A stretch of 59,178 nucleotides of DNA from Prevotellaceae bacterium (GTDB taxonomy: Bacteria > Bacteroidota > Bacteroidia > Bacteroidales > Paludibacteraceae). The notes under the pieces were generated by a model, which had not been told where the DNA came from, did no database searches, and worked only from the letters and a program-made list of their open reading frames with translations. How positions within the stretch are numbered: the first letter of the stretch is position 1; every line of letters starts with the position of its first letter. Of this stretch, positions 53,029-59,178 are shown one piece after another. The translations under genes and the position numbers were made by a program. The stretch is taken from positions 1 through 59,178 of the forward strand of contig JAISVA010000002.1 in the NCBI GenBank assembly GCA_031271815.1. Reading direction: 5' to 3'.

Positions 53029-54168
53029 ATGATTGATTATTCAAAAATTCCATCGCCTTGTTATGTAATCGATGAAGTTCGACTGCGCAAAAACCTGGAG
53101 TTAATTAGCTCGGTAAAAGAACGTTCGGGAGCAGAGATTATCCTTGCATTCAAGGCATTCGCACTTTGGAAAACTTTTCCCGTTATAAAGGAGTATATCC
53201 CCTACTCTACGGCAAGCTCACTTAGCGAAGCCAGGTTGGCATTCGAGGAGATGGGCAACCCGGCTCATACGTATGCGCCGGTATATACCGACAAAGAATT
53301 TCCGGAAATCGCCGCGTGCAGCAGTCATATTACGTTCAATTCGCTGAACCAATTTCATCATTTTGAGCCTTTTACGAAAAAACTCGACCGGCATATTTCC
53401 TGCGGATTACGAATAAACCCGGAATTTTCGGATGTTGAAACCGATTTATACAACCCTTGCGCCTCGGGGTCACGCCTGGGCATAGTGGCTGATTTACTCG
53501 GTGATACGCTGCCAGGGGGTGTCGAGGGGCTGCATTTTCATACTTTGTGCGAATCTTCGTCGTTCGACCTGGAAAAGACGCTCGCAGTGGTTGAGGCTAA
53601 ATTCGGGAAATATTTCCCGCAAATCAAATGGCTCAATATGGGAGGCGGTCACTTAATGACCCGGAAGGATTACGATGTGGAGCATCTCATTTCGTTGCTG
53701 CACTCCTTTCGTTCGCGTTATCCCTGGTTACAGGTTATATTGGAACCGGGCAGCGCTTTCGCTTGGCAAACGGGCGAACTGGTTTCTACGGTCTTAGATA
53801 TTGTCGAAAACAAAAATATTAAAACCGCTATGCTGGATGTTTCCTTTGCTTGCCACATGCCGGATTGCCTGGAAATGCCCTATAAACCGGCGATCTTGGG
53901 AGCGACAGATGAAATACCCGGCAAACCGGCGTACCGTATGGGCGGCAACAGTTGCCTTTCCGGCGATTTTTTCGGAAGCTGGTCATTCGACCGTGAACTT
54001 CAAATAGGCGACCGGATTGTATTTCTCGACATGATGCATTATACCACCGTGAAAACCACCATGTTCAACGGTATTTCCCACCCTTCAATTGCTCTTTGGA
54101 CAAAAAACGGAGAATTAAATCTGTTAAGGGAATTTGGGTATGAGGATTATAAACGAAGGATGAATTAG
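53029..54168 (+). CDS. nspC: Carboxynorspermidine decarboxylase
   Basis: 379 aa, full length. A fold-type III pyridoxal-phosphate decarboxylase: the PLP lysine is Lys42 in LAFKAFALW, the phosphate site LNMGGGHLMTRKD has GGG at 205-207, the ring-stacking His171 sits in LHFHTLCES, EPGSAFAW is at 239-246 and Cys309 in GGNSCLSGDFFG. It makes norspermidine or spermidine from the carboxy form in the alternative polyamine pathway common in gut and rumen Bacteroidetes. The partner carboxynorspermidine dehydrogenase is not in the window. The hairpin just upstream probably separates it from the TonB operon. Confidence 0.95.
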   Translation: MIDYSKIPSPCYVIDEVRLRKNLELISSVKERSGAEIILAFKAFALWKTFPVIKEYIPYSTASSLSEARLAFEEMGNPAHTYAPVYTDKEFPEIAACSSHITFNSLNQFHHFEPFTKKLDRHISCGLRINPEFSDVETDLYNPCASGSRLGIVADLLGDTLPGGVEGLHFHTLCESSSFDLEKTLAVVEAKFGKYFPQIKWLNMGGGHLMTRKDYDVEHLISLLHSFRSRYPWLQVILEPGSAFAWQTGELVSTVLDIVENKNIKTAMLDVSFACHMPDCLEMPYKPAILGATDEIPGKPAYRMGGNSCLSGDFFGSWSFDRELQIGDRIVFLDMMHYTTVKTTMFNGISHPSIALWTKNGELNLLREFGYEDYKRRMN

Positions 54169-54282
54169 AATTTTATCCACGAATTACACGAATTAACGCA
54201 AATTAGTTGATTTGCAGAATTAGAATTTTTTGATAAAATACAGTCTTATCAACTACAATATTTTTGATTTTTTTCAATAATA

Positions 54283-54313
54283 TTTGGGAAGAAAAAAAAA
54301 ATAGTTATATTTG
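54283..54313 (+). promoter_or_regulatory. tRNA operon promoter
   Basis: TTTG (54283-54286), a 19-bp spacer and TATATTTG (54306-54313), a perfect TTTG-N19-TAnnTTTG promoter 13 bp before tRNA-Gly. Confidence 0.85.
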
Positions 54314-54325
54314 CACCACTAAAAC

Positions 54326-54401
54326 GCGGAAGTAGCTCAGTTGGTAGAGCATAACCTTGCCAAGGTTAGGGTCGCGGGTTCGAATCCCGTCTTCCGCTCC
54401 A
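54326..54401 (+). tRNA. tRNA-Gly (GCC)
   Basis: A 76-nt cloverleaf: acceptor arm GCGGAAG/CTTCCGC, D-arm AGCTCAGTTGGTAGAGC, anticodon arm TAACC-TTGCCAA-GGTTA with anticodon GCC, T-arm GCGGG-TTCGAAT-CCCGT, and an encoded CCA end. Confidence 0.97.
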
Positions 54402-54431
54402 AGTTGGCAGAGCGATCTGTCAATTTTTTTA

Positions 54432-54515
54432 GCGCAGGTGGTGAAATTGGTAGACACGCCACTTTGAGGGGGTGGTGCCGGTTCCGGTGTGTGAGTTCGA
54501 GTCTCATCCTGCGCA
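54432..54515 (+). tRNA. tRNA-Leu (GAG)
   Basis: 84 nt with the long variable arm of class II tRNAs. Acceptor GCGCAGG/CCTGCGC with discriminator A, anticodon loop TTGAGGG with anticodon GAG, T-arm GTGAG-TTCGAGT-CTCAT. No CCA encoded. 30 bp after tRNA-Gly and probably in the same transcript. Confidence 0.95.
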
Positions 54516-54521
54516 CTTTTC

Positions 54522-54575
54522 AAGACAAACTAATAAAACTCAATAGGTTATGATTAGTTTGTCTTTGAATTTTTA
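54522..54575 (+). terminator. tRNA operon terminator
   Basis: AAGACAAACTAAT (54522-54534) and ATTAGTTTGTCTT (54553-54565), a perfect 13-bp stem with an 18-nt loop, followed by TGAATTTTT. It begins 7 bp after tRNA-Leu. Confidence 0.8.
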
Positions 54576-54616
54576 AAACTACCGAGTGTCAATGAAAAAA
54601 GTTGAGGGATTAATTT

Positions 54617-54780
54617 TTAAGCATACGATTCAGTTAACCCGAACAGGAAAAAACTTCATCCTTCGCCCCTCTAAATTGTACTCTAAACGCTTTAATTTTA
54701 GCATCGAACGATTCACTTGCCGCATTTGTAGAACCTTACGGAAAAAGTTGACAATCTCCAACTAATGAGTTTGTTTCGTT
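54617..54780 (-). pseudogene. ISAon1-type transposase C-terminal remnant
   Basis: The minus strand reads STNAASESFDAKIKAFRVQF, then RGAKDEV, then (after a one-base frameshift) FFLFGLTESYA and a stop at 54617. This is the family end of ISAon1-like transposases (E-SFNAKIKAFR-QFRG---FFL-RL---YA). Everything upstream of about 54780 is unrecognisable. It accounts for most of the 54576-54923 gap. Confidence 0.65.
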
Positions 54781-54923
54781 TTGGCAACAGTTCCTAAATA
54801 CAGGAATTGCGATTTAAAATGATTTTCAACATTATTTTCTTTGGAAGTATGCAATCGCATACAAATGATCGTCATTTAGCATTGTCCGACACGAAGGTCA
54901 ACGACACGGAAAAGTCCAATCGT

Positions 54924-55856
54924 TCAGAACCGCTTGGTATAAACATGGCAGTAAGGAGTCGTACCTTTATTCTCGTAATAGTTCTGGTGGTAATCTTCGG
55001 CGGGCCAGAATGTACCTGCACGCTCTATCTGTGTAACAATGCGGTAACCATTCTTTTTTAACTCATCCACAAGTTTTTCAGCTGTTTGTCGCTGCTCTTC
55101 AGTGGTATAAAATATCACCGAGCGGTATTGATTGCCGATGTCGGGTCCCTGACGGTCTTTCTGCGTAGGGTCGTGGATCTCTAAAAAGAGTTTTGCCAGC
55201 GTCTCGTACGACACCACAGCAGGATCGAAATCGACCTTGACCACCTCGGCATGTCCGGTCTTGCCGGTACACACCTGCCGATAGGTCGGCCGGATAACGT
55301 GGCCGCCCATATAGCCCGATTGAACCGATAGAACACCCGATTGCTGCTGCATCATATATTCGACGCCCCAGAAGCATCCGCCGCCGAAAATAGCCGTCTG
55401 CGTGCCGGTTTTGGTTGGAGTCTCACCTACTTCGGGCACGAAAGTCAGCGACACCGAGTTGACACAATGGCGTGTATTTTTCGGTGTGAAGCCTTCGCCC
55501 TCAAAAACATGACCGAGGTGTCCGCCACAATGAGCACAGGTAATCTCGGTGCGGCTGCCGTCAGCATCGGTCGTTCGCCGAACCGCGCCTTGTATCTCGT
55601 CATCAAAACTCGGCCAGCCGCAACCCGAATTAAACTTGTCTGTTGAGCGGTAGAGGGGCGTTCCGCACTGTTTACACAAGTATGTTCCTGCGCCGTGAAA
55701 TTTGCAATACTCGCCCGAGAAAGGGGCTTCGGTTCCCTTGTTGAGAATAACATGTTTCTCGAAATCAGTTAGATGTTTCATATTTTCCGATTTTTGTGCA
55801 TGTGTGACGGCAACTATTGCCAAAGCAGTTGCAAGGTAATAAAATAACCTTTTCAT
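54924..55856 (-). CDS. msrAB: Methionine sulfoxide reductase, MsrB-MsrA fusion
   Basis: 310 aa. Signal peptide (MKRLFYYLATALAIVAVTHA), so the enzyme should act in the periplasm. The MsrB domain comes first (residues about 28-142) with zinc cysteines C61, C64, C107 and C110 and catalytic Cys131 in RHCVNS. The MsrA domain (153-305) has catalytic Cys161 in GGGCFWG and GHAEVVKVDFDP, and QNYYENKG near the end. It reduces both stereoisomers of oxidised methionine. The order B-A is the one often seen in Bacteroidetes. Single gene with the ISAon1 remnant downstream. Confidence 0.95.
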   Translation of the reverse strand: MKRLFYYLATALAIVAVTHAQKSENMKHLTDFEKHVILNKGTEAPFSGEYCKFHGAGTYLCKQCGTPLYRSTDKFNSGCGWPSFDDEIQGAVRRTTDADGSRTEITCAHCGGHLGHVFEGEGFTPKNTRHCVNSVSLTFVPEVGETPTKTGTQTAIFGGGCFWGVEYMMQQQSGVLSVQSGYMGGHVIRPTYRQVCTGKTGHAEVVKVDFDPAVVSYETLAKLFLEIHDPTQKDRQGPDIGNQYRSVIFYTTEEQRQTAEKLVDELKKNGYRIVTQIERAGTFWPAEDYHQNYYENKGTTPYCHVYTKRF

Positions 55857-56077
55857 ATTCTTTCTTTTATTATAAATTAATTCAAATTAAGTTGGGAATG
55901 TTCTCATATAAGATAAATAAAGATAGCAAAAAACTACCAAACAAACAAATAATCAGGAATTTATATTTAATTAAAATCAACTTTTTAACAGAATGATTTT
56001 TGTGTTCATTACTAAAATATTCTATATCCGGAAAATCACATATATAAATAATGAAAAGAATTTAATGTTGCATAAAA

Positions 56078-56232
56078 AATCCCTGACGGGATTCAAGCTC
56101 GGTAGAAAAGAGTGGAAACGTGAGATAGCAAGCCGCAGGTTTACAACCCCAACAGACAATGTTGCGTACCTGACGGCACGTTGTTTGGCGTGTATCTATT
56201 TTCTACCGGGTTAAAATGCCTAACGGCATTGA
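56078..56232. repeat. CTCGGTAGAAA inverted-repeat element, copy 2
   Basis: Begins TCCCTGACGGGATTCAAGCTCGGTAGAAAAG, contains GCAAGCCGCAGGTTTACAACC and GTACCTGACGGCACG, and ends TATTTTCTACCGGGTTAAAATGCCTAACGGCATTG. Same order as 12075-12230 but with pairs of compensating changes in the outer hairpins. Confidence 0.6.
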
Positions 56233-56253
56233 AAAGCAGGTCAATAATTATTT

Positions 56254-56331
56254 TAAATTAACGTGAGTTCGATATTATTTTTTAAGATTATCGGCAATCT
56301 TAAAAAATAATATCGAACTCACGTTAATTTA
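56254..56331. repeat. Perfect 36-bp-arm hairpin
   Basis: Left arm 56254-56289 and right arm 56296-56331 are exact complements (arm begins TAAATTAACGTGAGTTCGAT and ends TTTTTTAAGATT), with the 6-nt loop ATCGGC. It lies 126 bp upstream of the metallo-beta-lactamase-fold gene in the 55857-56456 gap, between it and the copy 2 repeat. The loss of mismatches suggests it is young or under selection; function not known. Confidence 0.85.
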
Positions 56332-56456
56332 CTTATATTCATTTTTCTAAACAAAACCGGTCAGAAATTAGGATATATCATATAGACTTAATATTTTTAT
56401 GCGGTTGTTTTGTGTAATTTCAACTAATTCAATTAAAAATATTAATCTAACAAGCT

Positions 56457-57635
56457 ATGGAACAAAATATTAGCGTGATTGAACAGGACGGTTTGCGCCT
56501 GCATGTCTATTCAAGTAAACTGGTGATCCTTCAAATGACATCAGTAGTGATCGAAGGCCCGGATGAGGTAGCTCTGGTCGATGCACAATTCAGCGTTGAC
56601 AATGCTTCCGCGGTAGCCGGCATTATCCGCTCGACAGGCAAACCGCTGACTACGATCTACATTAGCACATTCGTCCCCGATACCTATTTCGGTCTTGACA
56701 CCATCGTAAGCGCATTTCCCGACGCGCGTATTATTGCTACGCCCCAAACCGTGTGGCTGATTAATGCGACTAAAGACAACAAGTGGAATATCTGGATACC
56801 GCAACTCGCCAAACTTGGCGCCGGTCTGGTGCCGAAACGCCTCATCGTCCCAGACTCTTTCTCGGGCGATCACTTCACAGTCTCGGGCAAGCGTGTAGAG
56901 ATCAAACAGCTGCCGGGCGACGAGGAACATGCCCACCTGTGGATTCCCTCTACGCGCACGGTTCTCGGTTCGAACTATATCATAGCGAACGAACACGTTT
57001 GGGCGGCAGACTCACAATTAAAGTCTGACCGCACGAAGTGGATCGCCGCCCTGGACGCCATGGATGCCCTTGGTCCAGATATGGCGATCCCGTCACACTT
57101 CAAACCTGCGAAACCCGGTATGCCTTCGGTCATAAACACCGGCGCTATTGAATTTACCCGCAGCTATTTAGAAAAACTCGAAACCGTGCTCGCCCGGACC
57201 ACGACCCCGGCGGAAGTAATCGCCCGCATGAAAGCGCTTTATCCCGACCTCCCCGGCGAAGATGCCCTCGAAACGACGGCAAAGGTGCTGAAAGGCGAAA
57301 GCCCGTGGAAAGTCGTACAAGCCTTTCCGCCTATCGCTCGTCAAATAGAAGTCGATTTCGGAGGCGAATACCACTTCAAATTGGACTTCAAAGACGAGCG
57401 TACCATGACATTCCGGGCGCTGAAAGAGCGTGGAGGAGGTCGCCTGATGACCGATACGGTTCAATATACTGCCATCGAAATCGCACCACTGGTTTATTTG
57501 GTCTATTGGACGGAAGCCGATAACACGCATGTTGTACAGATCCAGGACTATGGACAGGGCGTCGTCTGGACAAATATCGCCGCTCCCGACAGTTCGTTCA
57601 CAAACCTGAAAGGGACGTTGAAATTGTTGCCGTAG
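56457..57635 (+). CDS. Metallo-beta-lactamase-fold protein fused to a MoaF-like domain
   Basis: 392 aa, no signal peptide. Residues 1-280 follow the lactamase fold (EGPDEVALVDAQFSVDNA, LTTIYISTFVPDTYFGLD, FPDARIIATPQTVWLI), but where the zinc motif HxHxDH should be the sequence is T71-F-V-P-D75-T76, so at least three ligands are lost. H158, H160 and H214 remain. The C-terminal part (about 285-392) has GGEYHFKLDFKDERTMTF, DTVQYTAIEIAPLVYLVYW and WTNIAAPDSSFTNLKGTLKLL, a MoaF-like calycin fold. The natural substrate is not known and the enzyme may not bind two metals. Domain assignment is by motif reading only. Confidence 0.7.
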   Translation: MEQNISVIEQDGLRLHVYSSKLVILQMTSVVIEGPDEVALVDAQFSVDNASAVAGIIRSTGKPLTTIYISTFVPDTYFGLDTIVSAFPDARIIATPQTVWLINATKDNKWNIWIPQLAKLGAGLVPKRLIVPDSFSGDHFTVSGKRVEIKQLPGDEEHAHLWIPSTRTVLGSNYIIANEHVWAADSQLKSDRTKWIAALDAMDALGPDMAIPSHFKPAKPGMPSVINTGAIEFTRSYLEKLETVLARTTTPAEVIARMKALYPDLPGEDALETTAKVLKGESPWKVVQAFPPIARQIEVDFGGEYHFKLDFKDERTMTFRALKERGGGRLMTDTVQYTAIEIAPLVYLVYWTEADNTHVVQIQDYGQGVVWTNIAAPDSSFTNLKGTLKLLP

Positions 57636-57860
57636 AGTTTACTAACTCCGGAGATAATATGGATATTATTCTTCTGATTTATTGGTAATTGCAAATTCAA
57701 CTCATGTCTTAAGCAGTGCGATGTAATATGTTTATTTTTTCAATCATTTGCCTCTTATCCACAATTTCTCATCAACAGAAGATTGAATATTTTCGCATGT
57801 AAGATGTTTTACGTCGATATAAGACAAACCTGAGAATACGCAAAAAATGAAAATATCGCG

Positions 57861-57880
57861 CGTTTGGACTCTTTCAAACG
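57861..57880 (+). promoter_or_regulatory. Inverted repeat, possible umuDC operator
   Basis: CGTTTG-N8-CAAACG, centred 68 bp before the umuD start and just upstream of the candidate -7 box. Layout fits a dimeric repressor site. No LexA gene is in the window and the LexA box of this group is not known to me. Confidence 0.4.
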
Positions 57881-57904
57881 AGATAGTCTTTGCTTATTTA
57901 TGTG

Positions 57905-57912
57905 TATCTTTG
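57905..57912 (+). promoter_or_regulatory. Candidate umuDC -7 box
   Basis: TATCTTTG matches TAnnTTTG, 26 bp before the start codon. The nearest TTTG is only 12 bp upstream, shorter than the usual 19, so the -33 element is unclear. Confidence 0.45.
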
Positions 57913-57938
57913 TAGATATTTGAATCAGGATAAAAAAC

Positions 57939-58667
57939 ATGGAAACCTTACAATATAAAATAGACCGGTTCATTTCCGAAAGCGAATATCGCCTTATTTT
58001 GGAAGATCTAAAAAACGGAATCCCGGAAATTGATAATGTGGAATTTAACCAGGAACACGAATCAGCATCAAAAGACGTAATAGTCTCTATTATGCTTTCT
58101 TTCGCTGTTGCTGTGCCGGAAGATATTTCCCGTTATGAAAAGAAAATAGCCGAATTTTTTCATAAAAGAAAAATTAAAGCAGAATTGCTTAACGGCGTAA
58201 CTTATAAATTTCACACGGCTTGCGGAGAATTGGAATTATTTAGAAACGAACAAGACAGAGAATTAAAATTGCCCTTCGCCGATTTAGGAGTAAGCGCAGG
58301 CTTTCCAAGTCCGGCGCAAGACTATATCCAGTTAAGTATTGACCTGAACAGGGAACTTATTAAAAATCCGGCAAGCACATTTCTTGCCCGCGTCAAGGGA
58401 CTTTCTATGAAAGACGCAGGGATTGACGACGGTGATATACTGATTATTGACAAATCGCTGCAACCGCTCAACGGCGATATTGTTGTCAGTTATATCAACG
58501 GCGAGTTTACGCTTAAAACATTTAAAAAGGAGAAAGACGGCATTTATCTGATGCCTGCCAATCAGGACTATAAACCGATAAAGATAAATCCCGGCGATAA
58601 CTTTATGATTTGGGGAGTAGTTACATATTCAATTCGTGACGAAAGGGTTAAGAGAAAATATAGATAG
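57939..58667 (+). CDS. umuD: UmuD-type protein with an N-terminal extension
   Basis: 242 aa, against about 140 for classical UmuD. Residues 110-235 are UmuD: the self-cleavage site SAGFPSPAQDYIQ (Ala120-Gly121), nucleophile Ser156 in GLSMKDAG and general base Lys193 in GEFTLKTF. DNA damage would trigger RecA-assisted self-cleavage to UmuD', which joins UmuC in DNA polymerase V. The first 105 residues (METLQYKIDRFISESEYRLI ...) have no Cro/LexA helix-turn-helix I can see and match nothing I recognise, so this is not a plain LexA. The umuC GTG follows 2 bp after the stop, which shows translational coupling. Confidence 0.85.
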   Translation: METLQYKIDRFISESEYRLILEDLKNGIPEIDNVEFNQEHESASKDVIVSIMLSFAVAVPEDISRYEKKIAEFFHKRKIKAELLNGVTYKFHTACGELELFRNEQDRELKLPFADLGVSAGFPSPAQDYIQLSIDLNRELIKNPASTFLARVKGLSMKDAGIDDGDILIIDKSLQPLNGDIVVSYINGEFTLKTFKKEKDGIYLMPANQDYKPIKINPGDNFMIWGVVTYSIRDERVKRKYR

Positions 58668-58669
58668 CT

Positions 58670-59178
58670 GTGTTCGCATTAGTCGATTGCAATAACTTTT
58701 TCGCGAGCTGTGAACGGGTGTTTAATCCGGGGTTAATCGGCAAGCCTGTCGTTGTGCTTAGCAACAACGACGGCTGTGTTATTGCGCGAAGTAATGAGGC
58801 TAAGGCGCTGGGTATAAAAATGGGTGTTCCGGTGTTTCAGGTAAGAGATGAAATCAAAAAACACGGCATTCAGGTTTTTTCATCAAACTATTCGCTATAT
58901 GGCGATATGTCAAAACGGGTGATGTCTATTTTATCTTCCTTTTCTCCTGAAATAGAAGTATATTCAATAGATGAAGCCTTCCTGAACTTTAAGGGAATGG
59001 AGCATTTTGGCTGGAAGAAATACGGAACCGAGGTAACGGAATATGTTACAAGGAGTACCGGAATACCCGTTTCAATGGGCATTGCAGCAACTAAAACACT
59101 GGCAAAGGTTGCCAATAGATTTGCAAAAAAATACAAGGGATACCATAACGTCTGCATTATTGAAACGGAAGAGCAGCG
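58670..59178 (+). CDS. umuC: DNA polymerase V catalytic subunit UmuC (3' end outside window)
   Basis: The GTG at 58670, two bases after the umuD stop, gives MFALVDCNNFFASCERVF, which aligns residue for residue with the family start; no ATG fits. The Y-family palm follows: VVLSNNDGCVIARSNEAKAL, SSNYSLYGDMS, and the catalytic acidic pair in VYSIDEAFL. About 169 residues are present, ending in the window at IIETEEQ. UmuC carries out error-prone bypass of DNA lesions with two UmuD' subunits. Confidence 0.92.
   Translation, partial: MFALVDCNNFFASCERVFNPGLIGKPVVVLSNNDGCVIARSNEAKALGIKMGVPVFQVRDEIKKHGIQVFSSNYSLYGDMSKRVMSILSSFSPEIEVYSIDEAFLNFKGMEHFGWKKYGTEVTEYVTRSTGIPVSMGIAATKTLAKVANRFAKKYKGYHNVCIIETEEQ

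Larger units (their letters stand above)
57636..57938. other. umuDC upstream region
   Basis: 303 bp without a gene. It contains one perfect DnaA-box sequence TTATCCACA near 57757 (single, so no origin is claimed), the inverted repeat at 57861-57880 and the -7 box at 57905. Confidence 0.45.

Noticed and set aside
54305-54523. 72-codon minus-strand frame over the tRNAs (GAEDGIRTRDPNLGK...)
   Set aside because: A known false translation of tRNA genes.
55993-56214. 73-codon frame upstream of the lactamase-fold gene
   Set aside because: Its second half is the CTCGGTAGAAA repeat read as protein.

Overview
The window looks like the chromosome of a member of the Bacteroidetes, most likely of the order Bacteroidales, that carries a type IX secretion system (T9SS). 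The signs are T9SS C-terminal sorting domains of both type A (29397-32807) and type B/CHU_C (47826-49265), a Bacteroidetes-style LptD, a DUF6261 protein, a FISUMP-type protein, fused MsrB-MsrA, IS21 and ISAon1-like remnants, and promoters of the form TTTG-N19-TAnnTTTG. No species is claimed.

Layout. (1) 1-27422 is an accessory island, visibly more GC-rich than the rest, with every gene on the minus strand. In transcription order it holds a 2421-aa modular Ig/PKD/PA14 surface protein, a 1783-aa RHS-like protein, a DUF6261 protein, a small secreted protein, an 853-aa PKD protein with an RHS-associated tail, a small secreted protein of unknown function, and an RHS/YD-type protein of more than 2240 aa with Ycf48/BNR repeats that runs off the left edge. 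The spaces between them are full of repeats: a roughly 220-bp MITE-like element with perfect 20-bp terminal inverted repeats and 7-bp target duplications, a 42-bp minisatellite, a shared hairpin leader in front of two unrelated genes, and GCGAAGG/GCGAAAG tracts that also run into signal-peptide coding sequence. (2) 27423-33928 holds a decayed IS21-family element and a beta-helix T9SS adhesin. (3) 33929-46557 is a housekeeping block: lptD, divergent from a cell-wall amidase plus MCE (MlaD-like) pair, then dnaA, tex, a BadF/BcrA-type sugar kinase and recJ. (4) 46558-52925 carries envelope genes: FISUMP protein, CHU_C protein, LysM/periplasmic-binding-protein fusion, outer-membrane barrel, TonB-domain protein. 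(5) 53029-59178 has nspC, tRNA-Gly and tRNA-Leu with a clear promoter and terminator, an ISAon1-like remnant, msrAB, a degenerate metallo-beta-lactamase/MoaF fusion, and a umuDC operon cut by the right edge.

How the genes work together. The island appears to encode a set of very large exported proteins that split the usual RHS architecture over several open reading frames. The backbone supplies outer-membrane biogenesis (LptD, MCE, barrel, TonB), wall remodelling (amidase, LysM) and replication/repair (DnaA, RecJ, UmuDC). The points most worth a second look are the structured MITE and its nested target sites, the duplicated leader, the recruitment of repeat DNA into signal peptides, the chimeric 853-aa gene, a UmuD with an extra N-terminal domain, the lactamase-fold/MoaF protein lacking its metal-binding motif, and a perfect 36-bp-arm hairpin at 56254-56331.
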